Positions 27,062 to 40,289 of a DNA stretch of 64,000 nt are shown here, one piece after another (the stretch's first letter is position 1; each line of letters opens with the position of its first letter). Below the pieces are notes generated by a model. That model was not told the DNA's origin. It made no database searches and was given only the letters and a program-made list of their open reading frames with translations. The translations under genes and the position numbers were made by a program. The stretch covers positions 8,040,683-8,104,682 of the forward strand of contig CM119267.1 of NCBI GenBank assembly GCA_051294375.1, in the 5' to 3' direction. Source of the stretch: Paraspadella gotoi. Its lineage: Eukaryota; Chaetognatha.

Positions 27062-28157
27062 AAGAACATCAGAGTTAAAGAAACAGTCGGAATCCTTTTC
27101 TCCTGACATAAGCGGCGGGCATCTCTGCGTGAGTTCCCTTCAGAAGCAACATGGGATGTCTCGTTGCCCCAATATTGATTTTTGCAGCATTTTTTAATTG
27201 TGCTTGTTTTGTTTATAAGTCGAGTTAGGACATGGTGACAATTTTACAAGTGCCGGTAAAAAAACGCTGTCATTTGCAAACCAGTGGTTATTTTATTGAT
27301 TTTAAAAATTAGACCTTTTAGGCTTCACGAATAATTGACCCAACAGGCCAGCAAATTAACTTTGTCAAATACCTGTAAAAAAAAAACCAATTGACATAAA
27401 AACTTTAACGAAACTTTAATAGTATTGTAATAACTGCGACAATGACTTCATGCCCTAATGCCTCAATGCCCCGCCTCTACAATCTTTTTCAATCCTCATT
27501 AATTTTCCATCACCGTTTATCGCAAAACGGAGATTTATCGTTCGTGAGCCAGCGCCCTTCACAATCAAAGCCGACGACAAAGTTTTTTTCCTTTTATGAA
27601 TTTCATTATTTTTAAATATTATTTTGTCCTCGCAGTCTCAATTAGTTCTTTTTCCTCATTATCTTTTGTTTAGAATCAGTTAACTCGATTTAAAGGTCAT
27701 TTTGGCTAAAAAAAAAAAAAAATACTGTCAATCACATGTCTTTTGCCGAACAATTTAAAACTATATATGGCTATTTTTATTCTTCTGATAACTGGTGTAT
27801 CAGTACATATTAAGCCTTTGAAAGCGACTCAGTGACCTTCCTTACCCTCTTTAAAACCTATGCACTCGCTTAATCGGTTATACGCTTTCCTCATAACGTT
27901 TATAGAATATCTATAGCTATATCTATAGTATATCTATATATATACAGCTAGATATATGTAAAACCGAAATTACCACCATTTTCTACTTTAAAAAAAATCT
28001 TCTTTCAATCCCTGGGTTCGATGGAAGTTATTAATTCAACCACAAAGAAAAAAGCCAAGAGGAAAGGAAGAGGAAAGGGAAAGAAGAAGAAGAAAGGGAG
28101 GAAAGATAGAGAGGAGGAGGAAGAGCAGCATGGGGAGAAGAGGAAGAGAGAGAAGAG

Positions 28158-28190
28158 ATCAGAGAGAGAGAGAGAGAGAGATGAACGAAG

Positions 28191-28222
<32 letters not shown>
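28158..28222. repeat. (GA)n microsatellite
   Basis: GA run broken by ATGAACGAAGAG; it follows a wider purine-rich stretch (28040-28157) on the + strand. Confidence 0.9.
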
Positions 28223-28225
<3 letters not shown>

Positions 28226-29817
28226 CATCCAGGCGGCACCAGCTGCTTTGGTGGCAGCAGGAAAAATGATACATGATATTTCAGAGGCAGAGAAAGGATT
28301 AAAGCATCCCTCTGGGTGGAGCGCGTGAAAATTGAAAGGGTTTCGAGGATGTTTTTTTTCGCCTCTTGCGCGTGGAATTAGATACGGATAAAGTTTAAGA
28401 AATATCATCAATTAATATGAAAATTAAGGAACAGTTGATGTCCGTAGTGATATAAAATTGTCAAGAAAATCAGATGGTAAAAGTTTTTTCAATGAGAAAT
28501 GGCTCAACCTTTCTCCAGCAAATCTAGTTTGACGGCGTCCGTTTCGATCAAGGACCTAGGAGCTCCTCCAAGTCCCATAAAATGGGGTCAGCGCCTCCTA
28601 GCAGCAAGTGGAGATTTTAGACGAAAAAAAAGAGCAGCGTTGAGAGTCGAAGGACTTTGAGAAGGTAATTGAGAGTGGAATCTTAGTTGTGAAATGACCT
28701 CAATCAATGTTCTCACACTTAATTCGCAACAGCGACAAACTTTACCATTATAACTGAGTCACACCAACACCCCATCTCCCCCAACTGGGTCACCGCTCTG
28801 CCAACCGGGGGCCGGGGCGCCCTCGTCAGACAGAAATGAAAGAGAACCATCTCGCTCGCTCCAACCACGACGAAGCGTGAAGCTAAAAAATAAAAAAAAA
28901 AGAAAGATTAAAAAAATAAATTAGGGGACGCGGAGGAAAAAAAAATGGAGGACGAGAAAATTTCGAAGTAAAAAATTAATATTAAATTGAAAAACATAAT
29001 TATGAAAAATTAGGGAAAGAAAAAAGAAATGAGAGATTAAAATTTTTAAGGAAAAAAAAAAGATGTGGGAGCAGGATGCAAAAGAAATTTGATTGAGAGC
29101 CTAAAAAAAAAGTAAAGAGGAAAAAGAAAAAAGAAAGATATGTGGCTCTGGCAAAAAAAATATAAAAAAAAAAAAAAACAGAGAAAAGAAAAAAAGAACT
29201 AAAGCCAAATTATAAAAAACATTAAATTTATTTTATTATTAATTACTGCTGAATATACTATGTAAAAGCGAAAGTTATTTTTTAAAATAGTTTTTAAGTC
29301 TGGTATTAACTAACCTTTAACTAAAAATTTTCAAAAAAAAAGGAAAAAAATGCGAGACGCTTCACGGAAAAAGTTCTGGCGTCCGGAACGATATAATTTA
29401 CTTCCCAAAATAAATCCCCCTTTTTTTTATGCTGACGGGATAAACACAACATTCTCGAATAAGTTGTTTTTAAAAAAACACTAAAAAAACGAGAATGAGA
29501 AATAATCTAGAAAGAAAAAAGAGACCGTTTCGAAAATCGAGGGAGGCATTAAAAATCTATAAACCGGATTCGAGAAATGAGAAATAACGGCGGCGAAAAG
29601 CATTAATCATGGCAAAACAAACGTAAAATCAAGAAAACAGCCTTGCTGAGAAAAAAATAAGGGAGGTACACAGACGGATGAAAAATTTGAGGTGATAAGT
29701 ATGTGAAGGGGAGTGGAGTTTTTCTGGTAAAGAGTGTGAGACAGAGAGAGAGAGAGATAGATGAGAGAGTGGGAAAACACAAGGAATAAATCAAATCGAT
29801 GAAGAAAAAAAATTCAC

Positions 29818-29881
29818 CTCCGGGGAGAAAAACATCTGAAGATTTGGGAGAAAAGAGCGACTCGTAGCAGATGATGCATCT
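29818..29881 (-). CDS. possible RING-type zinc-binding exon
   Basis: On the minus strand, TTTTCTCTAG is followed by 64 bases and then a GTGAAT donor. In one frame the segment reads RCIICYESLFSPKSSDVF and so on, with no stop and ending in phase 1. A CxxC followed by about 16 residues resembles the opening of a RING finger (compare the start of TRAIP/NOPO-like RINGs). I could not find the rest of a RING (Cys-x-His, CxxC) at lower coordinates, nor a preceding exon. It could be chance. Confidence 0.25.
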
Positions 29882-30629
29882 CTAGAGAAAATTAAATAAA
29901 CAGTTTAATAGGAAAAGAAATAAATGACCAGCACATACTACCGTGTAGAGCGAGATAACCAGTTACTGCAGTATGCTGTAGAAGATGCTACAGATGCTGC
30001 AAATTCTATTGCAGGAAAAGAAACAACCGATTGGGTAAAAGGCTGCAGAAGATGCTGTAGATGACTATTGGAAGAAAAAAAAAAAAACAGCCGATTGGGA
30101 AAGAGGCTAACGAGGCGAAGGGAGAAAGATAAGAAAACAGCTCCAAGATACATTTGAGGCAACCGAAAAAAAATATTAATGCTTCATCCCTGGTGGATTG
30201 ACTTATGGGAAAGACGAAAACGACGACGATGACGAAAACGACGACAGTGACATTAAAGACGACAATGACGAAGATGACAAAGACGAAACCACGAGTCTCT
30301 TTTTTCACTTAAGTTTTTTTTTTTTTTTTTACTACTTTTACATCTTTTCGCCACCAACGAAAGAGAGAATAAGAGAGGGAGACATTTTATGAAAATCTTA
30401 AATCTTAAATCTTAATTTGTTGTTGCGACAAAGCGACAATCCCTCCGAGTTCAGTTTTCAACTTTCTCTGCCCAGGTCAACCACGAAAAATAGTATGGGG
30501 TAGAAACTTGTTCCCGTCTTGTTTCTATTTTTTCTCATCTTTTTTTTAATTATTTTTCTCTAATCCATTTTTTTCTCTCCTCCTTCTTCCCTGCTTCCCT
30601 GCTTCCTTCTTCCACTCATTTTATTTTTT
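29882..30629. other. AT-rich non-coding stretch
   Basis: I see no gene. The segment 29950-30110 carries two imperfect copies of a motif with GATGCTGTAGATG / GATGCTACAGATG. A GACGA-rich run lies at 30214-30290, followed by a T-run near 30312-30330. Confidence 0.5.
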
Positions 30630-32150
30630 TTGTGGGAGGAAAGGAAAAAAAACCATAAAATATGCGGAGGATGTAGGCGTGGCTTTGAAGTCTTTTTGAG
30701 CCATCGGTGAGAGATGTAAATACTTGTATGTCTACTTTCGATATTGTATCTAAATGGTAAGTTGGTAAAGTACGTGTTCCTCTGCAGCCTAACTTTTTAA
30801 TTTTAAGGATTGTCATCCAACAAAGTTTTAATAGTTAATTATTTGATAATATCATAAAATACGTAATGATCGTTAGTTCATTCTCCGGAGAACATTTCAG
30901 TTTAGGGAAAAGAAAAAAAAAAAGAAACAAAATGCTTAAACGGTGGTTGTACAGCGGTTAAACGAAGTCGAAGAAAGAGGGAAAGCAGTCGAGAGGGACT
31001 TTGGGGGGAAAAAGTTGAAAGGAGGAAGAGAAAAACCACTTTAAAAAAAATTATTTTCTTTCCTCCTCTCTTTTTCCTTTCTTCTTCTTCTCGTGGCGGG
31101 TAAGGGTCCTTGGGGAGGAGACGTTGCAAGGGATGAAAAAAAAAGAGCGGAAGGATTGACCCAGGGGAAGAGGGAAAGGATGGACCGGGAGTGGGGAGAG
31201 AGAGTGGGGGCGAAGGGGATGTAAGGATTACGGTGTGGAAGGGAGACAGGGGCGGAGTAGGGAAGATAAAGGGGGCGTGAGGAAAGATAGTGGGCGGTCC
31301 GTGCCATCGAAGAGGAGGAGACGCGCGAGACTTAAAATCTCCCAACGGAAATCCGCGAATATCGTTAATCCAAACTCGGAGACCGATACCGGGTTCAAAG
31401 GGGGTGAAAAGGGAAGGAGGGGGAATGAGTGGAGGGGCGGAAGGGGAAGAATGGGAACGGGGATAAGGAGAATAAGAAAAAAAACGATGGAAATTTTAAA
31501 GGTAGGGAAGAGAAAGGAAATAAAAGAGAAGAACAAGAAGAAGGAAAGACCAACAACGGACGAATGGCATTGACAGGTAAAGGGCTTCAAGATGAAAACA
31601 GTTTTCAAGAGAGGACGAAATGCCAAGAGGTGAAAAATTAGCGATACAAAATACAAGTATAAAATTAGGTGTAGGAGGATCTCTTTTCCATTTTATTTTA
31701 TATTTTTTTTACTAAGTAGTATCCAAGCCTAAACTGTATTTAATAATCGCCCAAAATTGCTCTGCAGAGATGCGATTTTTAGAGCAGTTGGACACAAGAT
31801 TCCAGCGAAAAGATTGAATCGAAACGACTTGAGAAACAAAAGCCAACTTTTTTTTTTCTCACTCCGACCAAAAGGTGAGAAAGATAGAACTCGGAACTCG
31901 AGAGGTTAATTGCGGCGGGGAAAAGAGCGAGAGCGAGAGAGAGAGAAAAAGCGAAATTATGTGTGATGCATCGAGACCGTCTCTGTCTCTGTCTTCACCC
32001 CAAAGTTTCTCCGATTCCACTCAATCCCCACACGAAGAGAAAGAGAGGGAGAGAGAGAGAAAAAAAAATCCTGGACCAAGTGGAATTATCGAATTTAAAT
32101 GGCACTCCTCCTCTTCCTCCTCCACCTCCCACTTTATTCCTCGTTCTCTC

Positions 32151-32152
32151 TC

Positions 32153-32229
<77 letters not shown>

Positions 32230-32236
32230 CTCTCCC
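32151..32236. repeat. (CT)n microsatellite, copy 1
   Basis: CT run with TTCT and CTCC interruptions inside the first copy of the 2.1-kb duplication; its counterpart is at 34365-34466. Confidence 0.9.
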
Positions 32237-34364
32237 CTTACGAATATCCTCACCGGCCTCGATTTCGAGAGGATTATGCGTTTAAGAAAGGATCAAAATA
32301 TGGCGAGAAATGCTGAGGCGAGGATTCGAATGAAAAGTGGGCGCGGCAACGTCTTTATGTATATATCTGGTTGGTAAAGCGGAGGAGCCGAAGCGAGTGG
32401 GAGGGAAATTGGGTCGGGTGGTTGAGATGAGGCAAGACCCACGTTTTATTAAATTGATTTTTTTTTCGGTTTTGTCAATTTTGGTTATGTATTATATTAC
32501 GTATTGTATTATATTAGAAAATAAAAAAAACTGAAGAGTTTAAAATCAGGATATTTGAACAGTTTTATTGAAAGGAAAAGAAGAAAGAATACAATTTGGA
32601 AAAGAAAAAAAAAAAGTCCAATTTTTGACCCTATTTGTCTGTAATTCTTAGTAAATGGTTAAATACGTAATTGCTCATTTTACTGTTGAGAACTTCATAA
32701 ATTATCTTTCATTTCGACTTCCTAAAACCGTTAAAAAGCGAATTAAAAGTGAGGTGGGATTCTTAAGNNNNNNNNNNNNNNNNNNNNNNNNNTTTTGTTT
32801 TGTGGGAGGAAAGGAAAAAAAACCATAAAATATGCGGAGGTGAGGCGTGGCTTTGAAGTCTTTTTTGAGCCATCGGTTGAGAGATGTAAATACTTGTATG
32901 TCTACTTTCGATATTGTATCTAAATGGTAAGTTGGTAAAGTACGTGTTCCTCTGCAGCCTAACTTTTTAATTTTAAGGATTGTCATCCAACAAAGTTTTA
33001 ATAGTTAATTATTTGATAATATCATAAAATACGTAATGATCGTTAGTTCATTCTCCGGAGAACATTTCAGTTTAGGGAAAAGAAAAAAAAAAGAAACAAA
33101 ATGCTTAAACGGTGGTTGTACAGCGGTTAAACGAAGTCGAAGAAAGAGGGAAAGCAGTCGAGAGGGACTTTGGGGGGAAAAAGTTGAAAGGAGGAAGAGA
33201 AAAACCACTTTAAAAAAATTTTTTCTTTCCTCCTCTCTTTTTTCCTTTCTTTTTCTTCTCGTGGCGGGTAAGGTCCTTGGCGGGGAGGAGACGTTGCAAG
33301 GGATGAAAAAAAAAAGAGCGAAGGATTGACGCCTGGGAGAGGGAAAGGAGGACCGGGATCGGTGGGGAGAGAGAGTGGGGGGCGAAGGGGCATGTAATGG
33401 ATTCACGGTAGGGTGGAAAGGGGACAGGACAGCGGACAGAAGTGGACGAGAGTGATAAAGGGGGCGTGAGGAAAGATAGTGGGCCGTCCGTGCCATCGAA
33501 GAGGAGGAGACGCGCCAGACTTAAAATCTCCCAACGGAAATCCGCGAATATCGTTAATCCAACTTCGGAACCGATTACCGGGTTCAAAGGTGGGTGAAAA
33601 GGGAAGGAGGGGAATGAGTGGAGGCGCGAAGGGGAAGAATGGGAACGGGGATAAGGAGAATAAGAAAAAAAACGATGATGAAATTTTAAAGTAGGGAAGA
33701 GAAAGGAAATAAAGAGAAGAAACAAGAAGAAGGAAAGACCAACAACGACGAATGGCATTGACAGGTAAAGGGCTTCTAGATGAAACACAGTTTTCAAGAG
33801 AGGACGAAATGCCAAGAGGTGAAAAATTAGCGATACAAAAATACAGTATAGAAAATTAGGGTGTAGGAGGATACTCCTTTCCATTTTATTTTATATTTTT
33901 TTACTAAGTAGTATCCAAGCCTAAACTGTATTTAATAATCGCCCAAAATGTGCTCGCAGAGATGCGATTTTTAGAAGCAGTTGACCACAGATTCCAGCGA
34001 AAAGATTGAATCGAAACGACTGAGAAACACAAAGCCAACTTTTTTTTTCTCACTCCGACCAAAAAGGTGAGAATAGAGACTACGAACTCGAGAGGTTAAT
34101 TGCGGGCGGGGAAAGAGCGAGAGCCGAGAAGACGAGACGAAAAAGCGAAATTATGTTGCTGAATGCATCGTCAGGAACCGCTCTGTGCTCGTCTCTTGCA
34201 CCCCAAAGTTTCTCCGATCCCACTCAATCCCCACACGAAGAGAACAAGAGGGCAGAGGAGAAGAGAGAAGAAAAAGAATATCCTGGACCAAGTGAATTAC
34301 TGCGATTTATGGCAACTCCTCCTCTTCGTCCTCTCCACTCCCACTTCCTCATTCCTCCAGTTTA

Positions 34365-34389
34365 TCTCTCTCTCGTCTCTCTCTCCTCT

Positions 34390-34423
<34 letters not shown>

Positions 34424-34466
34424 TCTCTCTCTCTCTCTCTCCTCTCTCTATCCTCTCTCTCTCCCT
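34365..34466. repeat. (CT)n microsatellite, copy 2
   Basis: The equivalent tract of the second copy, with different interruptions from the first. Confidence 0.9.
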
Positions 34467-34996
34467 CTTACGAATATCCTCACCGGCCTCGATTTCGAAA
34501 GGATATGCGTTTAAGAAAGACGTCAAATATGGCGAGAATGCTGAGGCGAGGATTCGAATGAAAAGTGGGCGCCGGCAACGTCTTTATGTATATATCTGGT
34601 TGGGTAAAGCGGAGGAGCCGAAGCGAGTGGAGGATTGGAGTCGGTGGTTGAATGAGGCACAGACCACGTTTTATTAATTGATTTTTTTCGGTTTTTGTCA
34701 ATTTTGGTTATGTATTATATTAGTATGTTATGTATTATATTAGAAAAAAAAAAAAAAACTGAAGAGTTTAAAATCAGGATATTTGAACAGTTTTATTGAA
34801 AGGAAAAGAAGAAAGAATACAATTTGAGAAAAGAAAAAAAAGCCAATTTTTGCACTCCTATTTGTCTGTAATTCTTCAGTAAATGGTTAATACGTAATTG
34901 CTCATTTTACTGTTTGAGAACTTACATAAATTATCTTTCATTTCGATTCCTAAAACCGTTTAAAAAGCAGATATATAAAGTGAGGTGGGATCTTAA

Positions 34997-35600
34997 GACG
35001 TGCAAGGTGCAACCGTAAAGCGGTGGGGAGTTGGTTGCGGGACTCGTGGGCAGAGACTCAGCCGCGAAAAAGGCGAAAGAATTTGGTGTGAAACAAAAAG
35101 GATCACTCGGCGGTTGAGCCACGCCCACGGCGGGATGGCAGGGGCAGTGAGGGCGACGAAAGGCTATCGAAAGATGCGGCGCGTGAAGAAAAGGGGCGGC
35201 GTTCGGCGGCGGCGCGATCGCAGGGGCGGTCGGTGGATGGAGGCGAGGCGGGCGCCCGAGGGCCCGGACGGGGCCTTCTTATCTGCCTTAGACGTCACCA
35301 AGTATTCCTTGGGCAAAGAAGGAAAATCGTTGTAAGAAGAAATGGGAAGAGGGTGTTGGGGGGAAGTAAGAGGAGGAGGCAGGAGGAAGGAAGGAGGAAG
35401 AAAACAGGAGGAACAGGAACAGAAAGGAAAGGACAGTTGAGAATGCAAGGATTGAGATGGGAGGACGAGGAAAAAGAATCAGAAAGGATGAGAAAGAAAA
35501 AAGAAAATGCGAACAATAATGGCGAAAGTGAGAGAAGGGGGAGCAGACGACGTTCGTAAGAAGGTGCACTGAATAACATCGACGTCGACGAACGTAACGC
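34997..35600. other. GC-rich island without recognisable gene
   Basis: Positions 35020-35300 are the most GC-rich non-repeat DNA in this half of the window (for example GCGGCGGCGCGATCGC near 35205). It could be a promoter or untranslated exon. The two overlapping ORFs on + and the two on - are basic or Ser/Phe-rich and resemble nothing. From 35340 the sequence becomes purine-rich and low in complexity. Confidence 0.4.
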
Positions 35601-35759
35601 GCTCTCACATAAATGGTTAGATCACTAGAGAGAAACGAGAGAGAGTGTAGAGAGGAGAGAGGGAGCGAGAGAGAAGCAGAGACCGCAGAGCTAGTGAGTC
35701 CTGCGAGACAGATTGACGTGAGATGAGAGAGAGGACACGACTCGATGGAGAGGAAAATG

Positions 35760-38560
35760 AGCAAGGCCTACTTAGTTGTACTATTCTTATATAACGCTCG
35801 TCGCCATTTGAAGGGGGCGACAGAATTTCGTGCGTGTATCTAAGAAAAGCGGTTACTCCTGCTATTTTTATTTTTGATAATTTCCCTATCAACAATAAAT
35901 GAGCGGCGAATTAAACAGCCGATCGAGCGGTGAACTGAGCAGAGAATTAACTCACAAACTCGCCGGATTCAAGCCACAGAGGGCGCTGAGCTTTTTCGCG
36001 CGCAGCCTACGAGTGCGAACGGCAATGGGAGGGCGTGTAAAGTGCGTGCGACGGAAAACCCTCGGGGGAATCAAAGTGAAAGCAACGGAAGCAAATGAAG
36101 CGAAGTTAAGGGCGGGAAAAACTGAAAAGGGAGAGAGAGAGAGAGAGGAGAAAAATATAAATCAGAAAGCAAGAGTTATAAAAGAGAGAAAGACAAGAAG
36201 AAAGAAAGACATGAAAGAAAGAAAGAAAGAACAGAAAAGAATAAGAAAGAAAGAAAGAAAGAACGAAGAAAGACAAAGAAAGAAAGGAATGGAGAACGAA
36301 AGGAAAGCTGAATACCTTATTCTTCTTCCTTGATGATGCGCGAGCTGCCCCTGCATTGCGCTGGAAACGATGTGGGACCGGTGAGTGCAACTGTAAGCTA
36401 GGATATCTTCGTCTTCCTATCGGTGTACCGGTCAGGGGCTGGGGGGGCCCAATCTTCTTCTGAATGTGACCGACTGTGACACGCTTGCGACATGTCACTT
36501 TTGATGCGACATTGCGCTGTGAACCATTGCTGCGACAGGAGTGTGACTGAGAGACGCTTGCCTATATGGTGCGATGGAATTTCTGATATGGAGTGACCGA
36601 CTATGTTTGTTTTGGTTCACGCTGAGAAATAAGATACAATTTGAATTCCATCCAGTTTGAAAGTTTTGGAGTTCTGATATGAGCAAGAGGAAACTATTTT
36701 TAATAGTTTTTTAGAATATCTTTGGCGCCCTATTTGTTGTGACCCATATAGTTCTGAACCAGATTCCAAAACGACGGCATGTGCCAAAATCGAATAGCAA
36801 AACACTCATATAAAAGTGAGTATCAGTATTGGGATTGTTGTAGTTTTTTTAAAGTTTTCATATTTTGAGATGGATGATTTGGCTCCATTTAGTTTTGGAA
36901 GGTTTGTCGATGGAAAAAAGGAAACTATTTAATAGTGGTGGTAGAATTATTTTTGGCCCGCTTATTTTTTGACATGATTAATTCTGACAAGACAAAACCG
37001 TCACGCACTGCATAATATGAAGATACATACACTAATATTAATAAGTGATACCATTTGGGAGTTATTCCGTTTTTTTAAAGTTTTTTATTTGGAATGAATG
37101 ATTTGATTTAAAAGGTGTAAAGGAGATATGCATATCTGACGCTATACAATGTTGCTTATTTTTCTTGGTATACCGCGATTGATTCCAGGTTAAGTAAGTG
37201 TATTGCCCCTACTCTCTTTCTTTAATAATTATTGATCTTTATTATTTATACTATATTTTTTTTTCTGCTTAATTTTTTAAAAACAGTATTATTACGGGAA
37301 TCGAACACGTCAGCTGTTTGGCAGTAGTAAAAAAAAGCTGAAGAAGCGATCGACAGGGTGTTGAATCAGCCTTTCCTTCATGTTTTCGATTCAAAAGAAG
37401 CTTTGTTTACGACAGTACCGGCAGACACATGATATGGTTTTTATTGGATAAGTAAAATGTACAGATTTGATCCATCATTGAAAGTGTTCTTAGTGTTCGT
37501 TTAGACCACCACGCAAGAAAACTATTTTAATAGTTTTTCAGGAATGCATTCTTGGGCGCGCCCCTACCTTTTTGGACAATATATTGCTGAAGAGCAAAAA
37601 ATCGTCAGCATCAAGAACAAACTACAGGAACACTGATTAGTAAAGAGCTGATACCCATTTCGGGTTTGTTTTAGTTTTTTTCAAAGTTTTTATAAATTTA
37701 AATGAAGAATTTGTAATTAAAGAGTCAAAGGAGGAATCCTAATGAGGACTATCATAAAGTTTTTATTTCTGGTATACATTTATTATGTTTAGTATCTATA
37801 TATATACATTATTTATGTACTTATTGGGAGAGAGAGAAAAGTGAGAGAGCGGCGTACTTAGTTGATCGTATTTATATCGCTGCGAGTTGTTGAGGGGAAA
37901 GAATGTCTCGTGTATCTAGAACAGGCGGTTACTGCTGCTATTTTTATTTTTGAGAATTTCCCTATCACAATAAATGAGCGGCGGAATTAAACAGTTTTAT
38001 TAGATTTAAATGACAGATTGTTATTAAAAAAGGCGTAAAAGGGAGGAATCCTAATTGACTATCATAACTTTTTATTTCTGGTATAGCAATTTTAGTTATG
38101 TTTAGTATCTAATATATACTACCTCCCGCGCCCTTATTTACTCTATTGGGAGAGAAGAGAAAATGAGAAGGCTAGTTAGTTTGACTATTTATTATCGGCT
38201 CGTTGTTGAGGGGGAAAGAAGTTTCGTGTGATCTAGAAAGCGGTGTACTCCTGCTATTTTTTTATTTTTTGATAATTTCCCTATCACAATGAAATGAGCG
38301 GCGAATTAAAGCAGCCGATTGAGCGCGTGGAACTGAGCAGAGAATTAACTCACAACATCTCGCCGGATTCAGGGCCACCCAGAGGGCGGCTGAGGCTTTT
38401 TTCGCCGGCGCCCGCAGCCTACGAGGTGCGAACGGCAGTGGCAGGTGCGGTGTAAAGTGCGTGCGGACGGATAAAGCGGCCTCGGGGACATCAAAGTGAA
38501 AGCAAACGGAAGTCAATTGAAGCTGAAGTTAATGGGCGGGAATGACTGAAAAGATTTGAC
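35760..38560. repeat. noisy repeat block with three LTR-like copies
   Basis: A unit with GCGGTTACTCCTGC and CAATAAATGAGCGGCG occurs around 35760-36110, 37845-37995 and 38165-38550. A second unit with GAAACTATTTTTAATAG followed by a TTTTAAAGTTTT stretch occurs near 36690, 36920 and 37520. Copies differ mainly by small indels. The first unit has TATATAAC and AATAAA in sensible order and might be an LTR, but I cannot define ends. Raw long-read sequence is the likely reason for the noise. Confidence 0.5.
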
Positions 38561-38639
38561 AGTTCTAACAGAGACGAGTAGACGAGGAGAGAGGAGAGAG
38601 AGAGAGAAGAGATGAGAGAGAGAGAGAAAAAATAAATCA

Positions 38640-38820
38640 AGAAAGAAAGTATAAAAAGAGAGAAAGAAAGAAAGAAAGAAAGAAAACGAGAAGAAGAAAG
38701 AAAGAAAGAAAGATAAGAAGAAAGAAAGAAAGAAAGAAAGAAAAGNNNNNNNNNNNNNNNNNNNNNNNNNAAAGAAAGAAAGAAAAAAAGAAAGAAAGAA
38801 TGAAAGAAAGGAAAGAAAGG
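38640..38820. repeat. (GAAA)n microsatellite with a 25-N gap
   Basis: AAAGAAAG repeats flank the N-run at 38746-38770. A similar run is at 36190-36290, and the reverse complement is at about 46660-46790. Confidence 0.9.
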
Positions 38821-39159
38821 AAAAGAGCAGAAACAGTGTCGGTGAGAGATAAAGTGAACGAGTGTTAATTAATGATTGCGAGACATACTTTATAATTATC
38901 AATTTCTCTTTATCTTTCATTTTCTTCCCTCGATCTCTCAATTCCTTTCGGTCAACTTTACGATGGAACAGCTGTTAGGCAGTGACTGCCAGCCGCGCCG
39001 CTGTTGCCGCCTTTAACTTGGCCCTTTGTCGGCGCCGTTGCCGACGTCAGCTAACCACTGAAACAGCCGCTTGCCCGCCTGCCAGTCCGACGGCACACTG
39101 CCGCTTCTGTCACTCACGACAATCTGCCCCCGACACACTTCTGCCACTTCCCAGGCGCC

Positions 39160-39214
39160 GTCACCGCCTCCGCCTCCGCCGCCGCTACCGCCGCCTCCGC
39201 CGCCGCCGCCACCG

Positions 39215-39268
<54 letters not shown>

Positions 39269-39270
39269 AG
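39160..39270. repeat. (CCG)n trinucleotide expansion
   Basis: About 35 CCG/CCT/CCA units in a CpG island (38960-39300). In the inverted copy (46190-46300) the same place is an irregular GGC-rich sequence. The long Pro, Arg and Gly ORFs across it (different frames) are artefacts of the repeat. Confidence 0.9.
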
Positions 39271-40213
39271 GGTTCCTTCGCCTTCCGGTCTTTCCATCGT
39301 CTCTCCCTTCGCTCGGCGCCAAATCCGACGTTACAAATGAAAAGAGGGAAAACGTGGAACGAGATAGATTTTTCATGCGGAAATAGAATGGAGAGGTCGA
39401 AATAACGACGACGACNNNNNNNNNNNNNNNNNNNNNNNNNNNNNNNNNNNNNNNNNNNNNNNNNNNNNNNNNNNNNNNNNNNNNNNNNNNNNNNNNNNNN
39501 NNNNNNNNNNNNNNNNNNNNNNNNNNNNNNNNNNNNNNNNNNNNNNNNNNNNNNNNNNNNNNNNNNNNNNNNNNNNNNNNNNNNNNNNNNNNNNNNNNNN
39601 NNNNNNNNNNNNNNNNNNNNNNNNNNNNNNNNNNNNNNNNNNNNNNNNNNNNNNNNNNNNNNNNNNNNNNNNNNNNNNNNNNNNNNNNNNNNNNNNNNNN
39701 NNNNNNNNNNNNNNNNNNNNNNNNNNNNNNNNNNNNNNNNNNNNNNNNNNTGTTCCACTTTGTCTCTATGGAAGACAAAAAACCCTCTTTCCTCTTAAAT
39801 CTGCATAACACCGACTGACGTATAAATAGAGAGAGAGAGAGAGATAGAGAGAGAGAGGTGAAAGCAAGGAGCGGAAACGATTTCCCGTCTCCATGGAGAC
39901 GTTGACGTCTTTATTCTGTCGCCGAAGAAAATACTTTGGAAGGATAAACGCGCCTTTTTTTTCGCCCTGAATTCATCTTAACAAGAAAAAACCAAAGCTG
40001 AATGGCGTTTGGTGGGAGAGGGAGGGAGGGANNNNNNNNNNNNNNNNNNNNNNNNNCACGCTCCCGCAGGGTAGCTTCCGGGTTCACAACTGAAGGTGTC
40101 GTGCTTATAGGCGGGGTGAACTTAGGCAATGCCCCACTACAACACTCCGGAAGCAAAAAAAAAATAGTCACTTTTCCACGCCGAAAATAATTAGAAATAC
40201 TACACAAAGATGT

Positions 40214-40218
<5 letters not shown>

Positions 40219-40250
<32 letters not shown>

Positions 40251-40270
40251 CTTCTCTCTCTGCCTCTCTC
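40219..40270. repeat. (CT)n microsatellite
   Basis: CT run with small interruptions just upstream of the retrotransposon-like block. Confidence 0.85.
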
Positions 40271-40289
40271 AAATTCCTACAATCTTTGG

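Larger units (their letters stand above)
30630..34996. repeat. 2.1-kb tandem duplication across a 25-N gap
   Basis: Copy 1 spans about 30630-32767 and copy 2 about 32797-34996, separated by N at 32768-32792. They match along their whole length, including flanks and the internal CT runs (32151-32236 and 34365-34466). They differ by many single-base insertions and deletions and by few substitutions. That error spectrum is typical of uncorrected long reads, so copy 2 is probably gap-fill sequence of the same locus. No convincing gene is present; the ORFs are short, low-complexity and not conserved in frame between copies. Confidence 0.85.
38600..40031 (+). repeat. left arm of a large inverted duplication
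   Basis: This 1.4-kb arm, interrupted by N at 38746-38770 and 39416-39750, is matched in reverse complement by 45430-46860. Shared blocks include the GAAA run, the CG-rich block near 38960-39290, the segment 39290-39400 and the segment 39751-40031. The other arm supplies about 300 bases where this arm has 335 N. The arm ends exactly at the 25-N gap 40032-40056. Confidence 0.85.

Noticed and set aside
39013-39297. Gly-run, Pro-run and Arg-run ORFs
   Set aside because: All come from one CCG trinucleotide run read in different frames.
39114-39811. long ORFs spanning the 335-N gap
   Set aside because: Most of their length is unknown bases; there is no evidence of coding on either side.
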